A DNA stretch of 64,000 nucleotides. Source: Polynucleobacter necessarius. GTDB lineage: Bacteria > Pseudomonadota > Gammaproteobacteria > Burkholderiales > Burkholderiaceae. This document shows positions 22,121 to 31,541 of this stretch, in pieces. Where the stretch lies: contig NZ_LT606951.1 in assembly GCF_900095205.1 (NCBI RefSeq), positions 558,001-622,000 on the forward strand, read 5' to 3'. Each line of letters begins with the position of its first letter. The first letter of the stretch is position 1. A program made the translations under genes and the position numbers. The notes beneath the pieces were generated by a model that had not been told where the DNA came from, ran no database searches, and saw only the letters and a list, made by a program, of their open reading frames with translations.

Positions 22121-22168
22121 CCTTGTGCATTTGCAATGGGAAACCCTTGACGTTTTTTGGATCTCAAT

Positions 22169-23428
22169 ATGAAATCATTTGTAATTATTGGTGGTGGCAT
22201 CACAGGTGTCACAACAGCTTATGTTTTGGTTAAGCGTGGCTATGACGTCACTCTCATCGAGCGTCATCGTTATGCTGGCATGGAAACATCCTTTGCTAAT
22301 GGTGGTCAGCTATCTGCTTCCAATGCAGAGGTTTGGAATCACTGGTCAACAATCATGAAGGGCATGAAGTGGGTATTTAAAAAAGATGCTCCTTTATTGA
22401 TTAACCTAAAACCTGACTGGCATAAGTTCTCATGGTTTGCGGAATTCATTGCATCGATTCCTAACTATAAGAGCAACACGGTTCAGACTGCACATATGGC
22501 AATTGAAGCCAGGAAGCATCTATTTGCTTGGGCAAAGCAAGAGGGCATCGATTTTGACTTAAAGCGTGAAGGCATCTTGCATATCTACCGTGATCAGGCG
22601 GGTTTTGAGCACGCTGGTAAGGTTTCCAAAATGCTAGCTGAAGGTGGGTTAGGACGTACTGCTGTGACTCCGCAAGAGATGAAAGAGATCGAACATACTC
22701 TCGCTGGTAAATATTATGGTGGTTATTACACGGAGAGCGATTCGACGGGGGATATTCATAAATTTACTTTTGGACTATCAGAAGCTGCTGCTAAATTAGG
22801 CGTTAAAGCTATTTATGAGCATGAGGTGCTTGCTGTTCAGTCAGATGGTAATCGTGTGAACTTAACGCTGAGTAAGGATGGGCAAGCAAGCCAACTCGTT
22901 TTTGATAATGTTGTCGTTTGCGCTGGTGTTGGAAGTCGCGATCTTGCAGCTCAGTTGGGTGATCGTGTCAATGTCTATCCGGTTAAGGGCTATTCCATTA
23001 CAGTGAATTTGATAGATAAGGCTAGCCAAGAGGGCGCCCCTAATGTGAGCCTTCTAGATGACGAAACTAAGCTCGTTACTAGTCGTCTTGGGGTGGATCG
23101 ATTCCGTGTTGCTGGTACTGCAGAATTTAATGGCATCAATCGTGATATTCGTGCCGATCGTATCAAGCCATTAGTTGATTGGGTTAATCAATGCTTCCCC
23201 GAAGTCAGCACTCGCTCGGTAGTTCCTTGGGCAGGTTTGCGTCCAATGATGCCTACAATGATGCCAAAAGTTGGCAGGGGTAGTAAGCCCAATGTGTATT
23301 ACAACGCTGGCCATGGCCATCTAGGATGGACTTTATCTGCCTGTACTGCTGAAATGATTGGTGATGTCATTCAGTATGGTGAAACAGCTAAAAAAGCTAA
23401 TTCGTCAGCTAGCTTAAAATTTTCATAA
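22169..23428 (+). CDS. dadA: D-amino-acid dehydrogenase (DadA-type flavoprotein)
   Basis: A 420-residue FAD-dependent oxidoreductase, intact. The dinucleotide-binding start is KSFVIIGGGITGVTTAYVL; ETSFANGGQLSASNAEVWN, VYPVKGYSITVNL and the C-terminal GHGHLGWTLSACTAEMIGD are typical of DadA. I start at ATG 22169 rather than TTG 22157 because the Rossmann motif should be near the N-terminus. It deaminates small D-amino acids to keto acids at the membrane, passing electrons to the respiratory chain. The glycine riboswitch directly upstream suggests glycine or a related small amino acid as the physiological cue, possibly with glycine-oxidase-like use; substrate remains unproved. A strong terminator follows. 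Confidence 0.88.
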   Translation: MKSFVIIGGGITGVTTAYVLVKRGYDVTLIERHRYAGMETSFANGGQLSASNAEVWNHWSTIMKGMKWVFKKDAPLLINLKPDWHKFSWFAEFIASIPNYKSNTVQTAHMAIEARKHLFAWAKQEGIDFDLKREGILHIYRDQAGFEHAGKVSKMLAEGGLGRTAVTPQEMKEIEHTLAGKYYGGYYTESDSTGDIHKFTFGLSEAAAKLGVKAIYEHEVLAVQSDGNRVNLTLSKDGQASQLVFDNVVVCAGVGSRDLAAQLGDRVNVYPVKGYSITVNLIDKASQEGAPNVSLLDDETKLVTSRLGVDRFRVAGTAEFNGINRDIRADRIKPLVDWVNQCFPEVSTRSVVPWAGLRPMMPTMMPKVGRGSKPNVYYNAGHGHLGWTLSACTAEMIGDVIQYGETAKKANSSASLKFS

Positions 23429-23472
23429 TGGCCTATTGAGATTGATCGAAAACTGAGAGCTTGTGTTGCAAT

Positions 23473-23504
23473 AAAAAGCCCTTGAATAAAACCAAGGGCT
23501 TTTT
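23473..23504. terminator. Rho-independent terminator, bidirectional
   Basis: The perfect 12-bp stem AAAAAGCCCTTG / CAAGGGCTTTTT with an 8-base loop lies 44 bp after dadA and abuts the stop of the convergent acetyltransferase gene. It has T-rich ends on both strands and can serve both. Confidence 0.9.
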
Positions 23505-24062
23505 AGGTTTTGCTTTGCGCAACTTTCTGAAGCTCCAAAGTAACTTTTTTGAATTCCGCATCTTCCAGAAACTGATTGGTTTCGAATCCCAAATCTTTCA
23601 TTAAGTGAAGCATGTTATGGTTGTTATTGAGTATGTAGCCAACTATCTCTGATAGTCCTTGCTTTTGGGCAGACTCAATCAAGTGACGCATTAGCGTGGT
23701 TCCGACCCCATGCGAAGCGAAGGCATCGCTCACTGTTAGCGAAAATTCGCAAATCAAAGTGTCTCCTTGGCATACGTACCGAGCAATGCCAATAATTCCT
23801 CATCTTTTGTATTGGGTTTGATGAAGGTTGCTAAAGCCATTTCCTTTTGGTAATCAAGCTCAATAACATCCTCTAGATATTCATCTGGTAGCTCAGATAT
23901 CGCGTGCGCAAAACGAAGGTATCGATTTTCTGGGGAGAGGTGATTAAATGGGTTTATCAGCTTTTGTTTATCGCTTTTTTGGATTGGTCTAATGCCATAC
24001 TCAAACCCGTCACCGATTGCATGGAAGGTTTCTGGGGTATCAAGCATAGGACTGTGTGCCAT
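23503..24062 (-). pseudogene. GNAT-family acetyltransferase, frameshifted
   Basis: Minus strand, start at 24062 (MAHSPMLDTPETFHAIGDGF). The N-terminal part (YGIRPIQKSDKQKLINPFNH, LSPENRYLRFAHAISELPDE) and C-terminal part (FASHGVGTTLMRHLIESAQ, the acetyl-CoA loop, then LGFE) are in different frames, changing at about 23754-23760. Together they resemble one GNAT protein of about 185 residues, like the acetyltransferase domain of protein-acetylating enzymes. The substrate is unknown. The frames overlap by four bases, so re-initiation could in principle make two fragments. Confidence 0.8.
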
Positions 24063-24195
24063 TTTACCTATTAAGAGTTAATGATGAGAATGGGTTGATT
24101 TTCGGCTCATCATATGTCTATTTGATGAATCTGTCCTCTTGAGTGGTCGCCTTACCGCTTCATTCCTTTGAAGTAATATTACTTATAACTAGTGC

Positions 24196-25102
24196 ATGGA
24201 AACAAGAATGAAAATAGGATTTATTGGCTTGGGAAACATAGGTGCGCCAATGGCTCGCAATTTAATCAAAGCTGGTCATGATTTAACAGTTTTTGATTTG
24301 TCCGAAGATGCGCTTACTCAATTGCGCGAGGCAGGCGCGCACGTGGTCAAGTCTGTAGCAGAGATTGCTAGCTCAACAAATGTAGAAATCATCATCACCA
24401 TGCTGCCAGCGAGTCAGCATGTGAAATCGGTCTATCTCAATGAAGATGGAATTCTTGAAGCAGTAACCAAGGGCGTCATATTGATCGATTGTTCAACTAT
24501 CGACCCCCAAGCAGCAAGAGAGGTTGCTAAGGTAGCTAACGATCAAGGCAATCCCATGTTAGATGCGCCAGTATCCGGTGGTGCTGGCGGGGCTGAAGCG
24601 GGAACACTAACCTTTATGGTTGGTGACAGTAGAGTAAATTTTGATAGGGTGCAACCATTGCTATCCAATATGGGAAAAAATATTGTGCATTGTGGCGACT
24701 CTGGAAATGGTCAAGTTGCTAAAGTGGCCAACAACATGCTTCTTGGGTATATCGATGATTGCTACAGCCGAAGCAATGTCTCTGGGGGTTTCTTTGGGAA
24801 TGGACCCTAAGGTCCTAGCTGGAATCATTAATACTTCTAGTGGAAGATGTTGGAGCTTTGAAATTTATAACCCCTATCCTGGTGTTGTCGAAACTGCTCC
24901 AGCTTCTGGGGGTTATACCGGCGGCTTTGGAGTCGATTTAATGCTGAAAGATTTGGGTTTGGCAACTGAGGCAGCAAAGTTTGCTAAACAACCAGTAGTG
25001 CTAGGAGCAGTCGCTCAGCAGCTCTATCAAATGTTTAGCTCACAAGGCAGCGGTGGTAAGCTAGATTTTTCGGCAATCATTCGTCTACATCAGAGTGAAT
25101 GA
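24196..25102 (+). pseudogene. 3-hydroxyisobutyrate dehydrogenase-like (MmsB), frameshifted
   Basis: Beta-hydroxyacid dehydrogenase. The NAD-binding start is MKIGFIGLGNIGAPMARNLI; DAPVSGGAGGAEAGTLTFMV is the substrate loop and GQVAKVANNMLLG carries the catalytic Lys. A two-base insertion near 24750 then shifts the frame. The rest reads ISMIATAEAMSLGVSLGM and GRCWSFEIYNPYPGV, with YTGGFGVDLMLKDLGLA, a signature of 3-hydroxyisobutyrate dehydrogenases in valine degradation. Only one lesion is visible. The alternative assignment is tartronate-semialdehyde reductase, but the C-terminal motif favours MmsB. Confidence 0.82.
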
Positions 25103-25119
25103 TTCCTGATCACGTCAAT

Positions 25120-25540
25120 TTATTGAACCTGTCCTTCTAGTTCTGCAGTTCGTTTTTTCAAGGCTCTTTGCTTATTGAATCTTTCAGTGTCATCTCGAAT
25201 GACTGCTGCAACAGCAATAGGTTGCTGCTTATCGTCAAAAATCATTGATACAGTAAACGCGATGGAGAGGGGTTTGCCTGACTTATGCAAGGCGGGCACT
25301 GTTAAGAGTTTGTCTCCATAGCGAGTGGTACCCGTTTGCATGGAGCGCTCTTAGCCTTCATTGTGACGTTGACGCAGTCGTTCTGGCACGATGAGATCCA
25401 TGCTGGAGCCAAGAGCTTCGGCCGCTGAATCCAAAAATACGTTCTGCTGCGGGATTCCAATAAATAATGATTCCCTTCCCATCTGAAGTGACGACTGCGT
25501 CGCCTAGGGATTGAACTAGTTCGGAAAAATTAATATTCAT
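25120..25540 (-). pseudogene. PAS-domain sensory protein, broken
   Basis: Minus strand from ATG 25540: NFSELVQSLGDAVVTSDGKG and IIYWNPAAERIFGF are the PAS core. A frameshift near 25425 is followed, in the next frame, by AAEALGSSMDLIVPERLRQ and a TAA near 25350 where Tyr fits (HNEG-Y-ERSMQTG). The rest (GDKLLTVPALHKSGKPLSI, then AAVIRDDTERFNKQRALKK) completes a single PAS domain with a short C-terminal helix. No output domain is present, as in small stand-alone PAS proteins. Role unknown. Confidence 0.75.
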
Positions 25541-25706
25541 TGCAATGCCTTTTTTGCTTTATGGAAAACTGATGCGTCCAAATTGTGTTCCAGTATCTCG
25601 AAAATTGGATAAAAGTAGTTATCAAGTGCATATAAAGATGCTTCAATGCTTGCATAAGCCCACTATTCGCTAATATCCTTATAATAATGGTTAACTTTGG
25701 AGAAGA

Positions 25707-27158
25707 ATGATGAATATTGGACGTTTAGCTGCAATTATGGTGGCATCAGTCATGATTCTAGGGGGTTGCGGGAAGTCTGAGCCTCCTCCAGCGCCAAAGC
25801 AGGCTGCTTCCCCATATCCATCTGCGGGATGAGGTGAGAGCAATTGCACAAGAGGCCTATATTTACGGATTGCCCTTAGTCATGAATTACGTAGTGATGA
25901 ATGAGTATGTGTTGGATAAGGATTCAGGGCAATACAAGGCACCATTTAATACGATTAATAATGAGCATCGTGTCTTTACTTATAAAGACACCTCTATTGT
26001 TAGCCAGAATAGCGACACACCTTACTCAATGGCTTGGTTGGATTTACGTACTGAGCCAGTGGTCATATCGGTGTCCGCTGTACCAAAGAACCGCTATTAC
26101 TCTGTGCAACTGATCGATGGCAATCTTTATAACTACGGTTATATGGGCAGTCGCGCGACCGGTTTTGAGGCTGGAAATTATTTGGTGGTTGGTCCCGAGT
26201 GGAAGGATGAAACTCCTGCCGGCATCAAGAAAGTATTTCAATCGAGCACCCCATATGGATTAACTATTTTCCGTACCCAGTTATTTAATGCAAACGACAT
26301 GAAAAATGTTGAAAAAGTTCAGACTGGGTATAAGGTTCAAACGCTTTCAGCTTTCCTGAAGCAGGATGCGCCACCAGAAGCGCAAAAAGTAGAATTTCCT
26401 CCAGTCAGTACTGCAGGCATCAAGACAAATTTTTATGAGTACTTGGATGCGGCACTGCTATTTGTCCCAGCAAGTACTGAGGACCAAGATATTCGCAACA
26501 AATTGGCCAAGATTGGTGTTGATGTGAATAAAACCTTCTCATACAAAGATTTGCCAGATGAACTGAAGGCTGCGGCCACTCAAGGTATGCAAGAAGGCGA
26601 TATTAAGATTGCCAAATTCTTGGAGGAGGGCATCAAAAATATTAACGGGTGGAATGTGGGCTCGGTATTTGGTGATCGTTCTTTCTACAGCGGTAATTGA
26701 CTCTTACGTGCAGCAGCTGCCAAAGCGGGAATTTATGGCAATGATGCTGATAGGCGGTGTATCCAGCCACTCGTGTGACTGCAGCAGGTGAAATGTTGGA
26801 TACCAGTGCGCATCAATACACCATTACCTTTGCTAAAGGTCAGCTGCCCCCTGTAAATGCTTTTTGTCAGTAACAATGTATGACGGCAAGTCACAGTTGT
26901 TGATAGAGAACCCCATCAATCGATATTTGATTAATTCGTCGATGTTGTCCTCTATGAAAAAGAATGCTGATGGCAGTTTGGACTATCTGTATTCAAAAAG
27001 ATTCCCCAGGAAAAGCAAAAGAGTCGAATTGGTTACCAGCGCCAGATGGAAATCCTTATCTCGTGATGAGGCTCTATTGGCCAAAGGTGGAAGCCCCATC
27101 CATTCTTCCGCCAGGAAGTGGAAGTTGGGGTCCCCCAGGAGTTACTTTAGTTAAGTAG
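25707..27158 (+). pseudogene. DUF1254/DUF1214 lipoprotein, several frameshifts
   Basis: Starts with a lipoprotein signal peptide ending in a lipobox (MILGGC) after ATG 25707 with a GGAG site upstream. The frame stops at GGATGA (25830) because of a shift near 25800-25820. The DUF1254 domain is then open (EVRAIAQEAYIYGLPLVMNY, SQNSDTPYSMAWLDL) up to 26700. The DUF1214 end is spread over three frames (for example SLSVTMYDGKSQLL, then WNPYLVMRLYWPKV-like sequence to 27158). Function of this family is not known. A terminator follows. Confidence 0.83.
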
Positions 27159-27185
27159 TCTTGTTTTAATCTGTTTGAATCACGG

Positions 27186-27215
27186 CCCCCATCCATAGCG
27201 ATGGGGGTTTCTGTT
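27186..27215. terminator. Rho-independent terminator
   Basis: The perfect 8-bp stem CCCCCATC / GATGGGGG with a 6-base loop is followed by TTTCTGTTTTA. It lies between the DUF1254 remnant and the convergent LysR remnant. Confidence 0.85.
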
Positions 27216-28122
27216 TTATCGACCCAGTAAATGTTGGCTTAACAATGCGGTTGCAGGAGATTGATGGGTATTTGCTTTGATAGCAACCAACAAGTTTCTT
27301 TTTGCCCATGCATCCTCTAGGTGAATGACCTTGAGACCCAATGCTTTAATTTGCGCAGCGCAAGCTTGTAATGGCAACACGCCAATACCTAGATTGACTG
27401 CAATCATTTGGCACATTGCATCGTAACTTCTTACCTGGATTCTCAATCGCATTTGTTTGCCTAATTTCTCGGCGCATCTTGAAGTGAGCTCGAGCAAGGA
27501 GCTTCCTTTATTAAGGCTTACAAAATCGTATTCAAGACATTCATTGAAAGTAATATTTTTTCTTTTGCTGAGATCATGGGCTTTGCTACAGGCAATCACG
27601 AGTTGATCGCTACCCATGATTTGGGTTTCCAATCCAGTGGTAATTGGACCTTCAGCAAATACACCGATATCTGCAATTCCATCCATCAGCGCCCTGACGA
27701 TATCGCCACTTAATTGCTCTTCAACCTCTACTTGTATTTCAGGGTTATCTTTTAAAAAACTAGCTAGTGCTGATGGTAGAAATTCAGTTAACGCAGACAT
27801 ATTGGCCCAAAGTCTGATATGCCCTTTGACGCCCTTTGAGTATTCACTGAGCTCATTACTTAATTGTTCGAAGCCTTGAAATAGTATTAATGCATGTTGC
27901 ATCACGGCGTGACCAGCATGAGTCAAGGTAACGCCTTTTACTGAGCGGTCGAGTAAGCGCTACGCCTACTGTTTCTTCAAATTCAGAAATCCGCCTACTA
28001 GCTGCTGATAGGGCTAGGTTACATTCGTTTGCCCCCTTAGTAATGCTGCCGGATTGGACGATCGAGCAAAATAGCTTGAGGGTAACAAAGTCAACTCCGG
28101 CGGGGTTTAGGAGGGTTTTCAT
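27216..28122 (-). pseudogene. LysR-family regulator, frameshifted
   Basis: Minus strand from 28122: VDFVTLKLFCSIVQSGSITK and the helix-turn-helix CNLALSAASRRISEFEETVG, then a frameshift near 27940 (ALTRS, then VTLTHAGHAVMQHALIL in the other frame). The substrate-binding domain is open (GHIRLWANMSALTEFLPSAL to the stop at 27216). It is divergent from the CoA-transferase remnant, 110 bp apart, and probably regulated it. Only one lesion is seen. Confidence 0.82.
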
Positions 28123-28232
28123 AGGTCAATTCTACCCAATCCTTCGCAAAATGAGAAGGATATGCCTCTAAAAAGCAATTTTCAAGTCTAATGAGGGGTG
28201 TAACTTTAGTAAAAATTATTTCAGGGAAAGTG

Positions 28233-28709
28233 ATGGAGCCGCTAGCAAAATTTAAAGTTGTTGAAATGGGGCAATTAATTGCTGGACCATTTGCCGCAAA
28301 AACATTGGCTGATTTTGGTGCTGATGTGATTAAGATTGAGCCGCCTAGGGTGGGCGATGCCTTACGTAAGTGGCGGCTGCTCAAAGATGGTACATCCGTG
28401 TGGTGGCAAGTTCAGTCACGCAACAAGCGTTTTCTTTTTTTGGATTTAAGAGAGGCGGAGGCGCAAGACATCGTCAGAACTTTGCTGAAAGAGGCGGATG
28501 TATTAATTGAGAACTTTCGCCCTGGAACATTAGAAGGGTAGGGTCTGAATCCTCAAGCATTACTTGAAATCAATCCAAAGTTAATTGTTCTCAGAATCAG
28601 TGGCTATGGCCAAACAGGTCCCTATAGAGATAAGCCAGGTTTTGGAGTAGTTGCTGAGGCCATGGGAGGTTTACGCCATTTAACTGCTGAGGCCACAGGG
28701 CGGGTATGA
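28233..28709 (+). pseudogene. CaiB/BaiF family III CoA-transferase, truncated
   Basis: N-terminal 40 per cent of a family III CoA-transferase: VVEMGQLIAGPFAAKTLADF, FGADVIKIEPP, then TAG at 28539-28541 where Trp fits (LEG-W-GLNPQ). It continues in frame with ISGYGQTGPYRDKPGFG and AMGGLRHLTAEATGRV to TGA 28709. The catalytic Asp region and C-terminal half are missing, and the next bases are the start of a fumarase gene. A deletion probably removed the rest. ATG 28233 is preferred over 28191 because of AGGGA upstream and the family N-terminus. Confidence 0.83.
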
Positions 28710-30193
28710 GAAAGATAGCCCAGGAAGACCTAGTTATTAGCATGGCCGATGCGTTACAGTTTGTACACGCATCCAGTTGATTATGTAAAGGCATTAAGAT
28801 GCTCTTATGAGTCAGAGTTAAATCCTGCAGCAAAGTCTACGATGCTGCAGTTGCTAGTTAATAGTCGAATGAGTCTTTTGGGTCATCGACCAATCTGTCA
28901 AGATACTGGAACTGCTCAAGTTTTTATGAAGCTTGGCGCAGAAGTCCAATTCTATCGACGAGATGCACACCCACTACTGTCATTGCAGGCCTTAATTGAC
29001 GAGGCAACAAGAAGTGCCTATACCAACCCAGATAATCCCTTGCGAGCTACAACAATTGACGATCCATTGGGTGCAAGAAAAAATACTAAAGACAACACTC
29101 CGGGTCAGTCATTTTGCGAGGTAACTGAAGGCGACCTCTTGGAGGTTTTGGTTGTTGCTAAAGGTGGAGGTGGGGATGTTTACAACTTTGAATCCCAGTG
29201 ATAGTGTTGTCGATTGGGTAATTGAGCAGTTGCCAGTTATGGGTGCCGGCTGGTGCCCACCAGGAGTTCTTGGTGTTGGGATTGGCGCTGGTCCAGAGCA
29301 GGCACCTTACTTGCTAAAAAGTCCTTATTCACACCTATTGACATAGATCTCTTGCGCGCCAAAGGCGCTCAAAATTCAGAAGAGAAATTACGTTTAGAGC
29401 TTTTTGATCGCATTAATGCGTTGCAGATTGGCGCTCAAGGACTTGGAGGTCTTGCAACAGTTTTGGATGTGAAGGTTGCTACCTTGCCATGCCATGCAGC
29501 TACGATTCCTGTTGCGATTGTTCCTAATTGTGCTGCTAATCGTTATGTGCGTTTTAATTTGGATGGTGCTGGTCCAGCAAGGTTTGAGCAACCACCGCTT
29601 GATGCTTGGGAAGGTATTCCAGATAGCTTTCATTTGAACTCCGCCATTAAGGTGAATGTTGACGCTCTAAATAAGGAAGATATTAAAGGTTGGAAAGTAG
29701 GGCAGACCTTATTGCTTTCCGGAAAAATATTAACCGCAAGAGATGCAGCCCTATAAGCGCTTAGTTGATTTATTGGTAAAAGGCGAGCCGCTGCCTATCT
29801 CTCTTGATGGTCGATTTGTATATTATGTTGGGCCGGTAGATGCAATCAAGGGTGAAGCCGTTGGTCCAGCTGGCCCTACTACAGCAACACGTATGGATAA
29901 ATTTTTTGAGATGCTGCTCGCTAAAACAGGTTTATTGGGAATGATCGGCAAAGCAGAGCGAGGACCCAGAGGCAATAGTTTCTATTAAAAAACATCAATT
30001 AATCTATTTGGCAGCAGTTGGTGGGGCCGCCTATATGCTTTCTAAGACAATCACACACTCAGAAGTTATTGCATTTGAAGATCTAGGTATGGAAGCGATT
30101 CATGAGTTTGAGCTGAGAGACTTCCCAGTCATTGTGGCTGTAGACTCACAAGGAAATTCAATTCATAAGGCATTTCAGATCTCACCAATATAG
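28706..30193 (+). pseudogene. Class I fumarate hydratase, many frameshifts
   Basis: Iron-sulfur fumarase of the FumA/FumB type, about 500 residues when whole. ATG 28706 gives RKIAQEDLVISMADALQF, then bases are lost near 28762 before YTHPVDYVKAL. A cluster-ligand segment GHRPICQDTG follows, with KDNTPGQSFCEV, a shift near 29175, LNPSDSVVDWVIEQLPVMGA, a shift near 29300 and GIGAQGLGGLATVLDVKV. Another shift lies near 29745, before KRLVDLLVKGEPLPISLDGR and GPTTATRMDKFFEMLL, and one near 29970, before LAAVGGAAYMLSKTI and FEDLGMEAIHEFEL. At least five lesions. Fumarase activity must come from elsewhere, for example fumC. Confidence 0.85.
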
Positions 30194-30523
30194 GCAGCGA
30201 GGTACTTGGTAATTGACATAAAGAAAAAGCCACCCGAAGGACGCTTTTGTATAACTGGTGGGTCGGGCGAGATTCGAACTCACGAGCAACGGATTGCCAA
30301 AGCACTATTACCTGACCCTATAGCCGCTATAAAGGCGATTTCTTTGTAAGTAATCTTTTGCTGACAAAGTAGAGTAAAATGCACGTAGCGATTTTCAAGC
30401 TAATAGTGTTGTTGTACTAGTAATTAATACCGCAGTTCTGCGATAGTTCTTTTTAGCATCTCCCTCGCCATTTTTGACTTTCGCCTCATTTGGGCGCAGC
30501 CTTTTTTTAAGGAATAATCAGAT
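30194..30523. other. Non-coding region with tRNA relic and csp leader
   Basis: About 330 bp without a protein gene. It holds a terminator-like AAAAAGC…GCTTTT segment (30228-30250), the tRNA-Lys relic, and a long leader before the cold-shock gene. The leader ends in a small CGCC/GGCG hairpin (30482-30496) and a seven-T run 17 bp before its start. I see no convincing promoter hexamers. Confidence 0.5.
30256..30296 (-). pseudogene. tRNA-Lys relic (3' half only)
   Basis: The minus strand reads as the acceptor 3' strand with CCA, the T-arm GAGTTCGAATCTC and the variable/anticodon-stem part ATCCGTTG. This nearly matches the functional tRNA-Lys at 31380-31455. The anticodon loop, D-arm and 5' acceptor strand do not match and cannot fold a cloverleaf. 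Downstream on the same strand is a decayed hairpin with the same flanks as the intact tRNA's terminator, so a whole tRNA unit seems to have been duplicated and lost. Confidence 0.75.
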
Positions 30524-30727
30524 ATGGCAAACGGAATTGTGAAATGGTTTAACGACGCTAAAGATTTTGGTTTTATTACCCCTGAACTCGGCGGTGAAGA
30601 TTTATTTGCCCATTTTTCAGCAATTAATAGCAACGGATTTAAATCATTAGCTGAAGGTCAAGCGGTGACTTTTGATATTACTACTGGCCCTAAAGGCAAG
30701 TTAGCATCCAATATTCAACCTGTTTAA
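30524..30727 (+). CDS. Cold-shock domain protein (CspA family)
   Basis: A 67-residue single cold-shock domain, an RNA/single-stranded-DNA chaperone. The start [13 protein letters not shown] and RNP2 LFAHFSAI are typical. RNP1 reads KDFGFI where nearly all members have KGFGFI, so the glycine is changed to aspartate (GAT, one base from GGT). It is followed by two hairpins and then infA, the usual order in Burkholderiales. An AAGGAA site lies 8 bp before the ATG. Length and the rest of the fold are normal, so it may still be functional with altered RNA binding. Confidence 0.9.
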   Translation: MANGIVKWFNDAKDFGFITPELGGEDLFAHFSAINSNGFKSLAEGQAVTFDITTGPKGKLASNIQPV

Positions 30728-30740
30728 ATTAGAAGCAAAT

Positions 30741-30795
30741 GCCAGGCGGAAATTATTTGCCTGGCCTAAAGCCCAGCATGACTGGGCTTTTTATT
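30741..30795 (+). terminator. Two consecutive hairpins after the csp gene
   Basis: GCCAGGC / GCCTGGC (30741-30765) is followed by AAAGCCCAG / CTGGGCTTT (30768-30790) and then TTATTTT. The second is a standard terminator separating csp from infA; the first may stabilise the mRNA 3' end. Confidence 0.85.
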
Positions 30796-30812
30796 TTCAT
30801 AAAGGATGTTAA

Positions 30813-31073
30813 ATGGCAAAAGAAGAGTTGCTTGAAATGGAAGGTCTTGTTGATGAAATTCTGCCAGATTCTCGTTATCGGATTACTTTAGACAATGGCC
30901 ATAAGCTTATTGCCTATACAGCAGGAAGAGTCAAAAAAAATCACATCCGTATATTGGCGGGAGATAAGGTTTCTTTGGAGGTCTCTCCCTATGACTTAAG
31001 TAAAGGCCGTATTACATTTAGACATATTGAGAACAAGCAATCTTTTGCTGGTGCGCCGAAGAGACGATATTGA
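30813..31073 (+). CDS. infA: Translation initiation factor IF-1, second paralogue
   Basis: An 86-residue S1-like OB-fold protein: [40 protein letters not shown], then [20 protein letters not shown] and KGRITFRH. It is longer than the ribosomal-operon IF-1 (72 residues) by a C-terminal tail ([15 protein letters not shown]). In Burkholderiales a second infA lies beside a cold-shock gene; I infer this is that copy and not the one in the ribosomal protein cluster. AAAGGA precedes the ATG. Intact. Confidence 0.88.
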   Translation: MAKEELLEMEGLVDEILPDSRYRITLDNGHKLIAYTAGRVKKNHIRILAGDKVSLEVSPYDLSKGRITFRHIENKQSFAGAPKRRY

Positions 31074-31163
31074 TAGATTGAAGATTAAAACCGTAAGTTA
31101 AATTAATATTTGCAAAGAATCTTAAGCGCTTGTCGATACTGCCCCGGGCAACCAAGAAATAAT

Positions 31164-31192
31164 AAAACCACCTTCGGGCGGTTTTATTTTAT
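31164..31192 (+). terminator. Terminator after infA
   Basis: AAAACCACC, tetraloop TTCG, GGCGGTTTT and then ATTTTAT. The stem has a single A·C mismatch where a G-C pair would be expected, consistent with a G-to-A change. Confidence 0.8.
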
Positions 31193-31341
31193 CGGTTTAT
31201 CCAATAAATCACTTCAAGCGTCTAGAAACACGACACCTGTGAGTCGCTCATGGTCACCCAGCGCCTAGCATCCCCACTTGAAACATACATTCAGTTCCGT
31301 ATTGTTCAGAACAGTCTCTACGCATTCCACGAAACTAAAAG

Positions 31342-31372
31342 AAAAAGCCCCTAGATTTCTCTAGAGGCTTTT
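31342..31372 (-). terminator. Terminator of tRNA-Lys
   Basis: AAAAAGCCCCTAGA / TCTAGAGGCTTTT hairpin directly downstream (minus strand) of the tRNA-Lys 3' end; the A-run on the plus strand is the T-tract on the minus strand. Confidence 0.8.
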
Positions 31373-31379
31373 GTATAGC

Positions 31380-31455
31380 TGGTGGGTCGGGCGAGATTCG
31401 AACTCGCGACCAACGGATTAAAAGTCCGCTGCTCTACCGACTGAGCTACCGACCC
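31380..31455 (-). tRNA. tRNA-Lys (anticodon UUU)
   Basis: The minus strand folds as a full cloverleaf: acceptor GGGTCGG / CCGACCC, D-arm GCTCAGTCGGTAGAGC, anticodon arm with CTTTTAA loop (UUU), T-arm GCGAGTTCGAATCTCGC and encoded CCA. The terminator follows at once. A decayed second copy lies 1.1 kb to the left. Confidence 0.97.
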
Positions 31456-31541
31456 AGTTAAGCCGTAAATTGTAGCAAGAAGTTTGTTGAGCCTCCCTAG
31501 GCTTGCTGAGTCTGCCCATCAGCCCTTGTGCTTACAAGTTC

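Larger units (their letters stand above)
31074..31379. other. Non-coding region between infA and tRNA-Lys
   Basis: About 306 bp. It contains the infA terminator (31164-31192) and the tRNA-Lys terminator (31342-31372). Between them, 31195-31340 shows no reading frame or repeat I can support. Confidence 0.5.

Noticed and set aside
23750..23760. Programmed frameshifting to join the two GNAT frames
   Set aside because: No slippery heptamer or downstream structure was recognised, and neighbouring genes show ordinary decay.
31195..31340. Possible integrase or gene remnant between infA and tRNA-Lys
   Set aside because: No frame on either strand gives a recognisable motif; left as non-coding.
30256..31455. 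tRNA-Lys repeat pair as attL/attR of an integrative element
   Set aside because: Between them are only csp and infA, a normal chromosomal pair, with no integrase. Similarity extends to the terminator flanks, so duplication of a tRNA unit is simpler. Not fully excluded.
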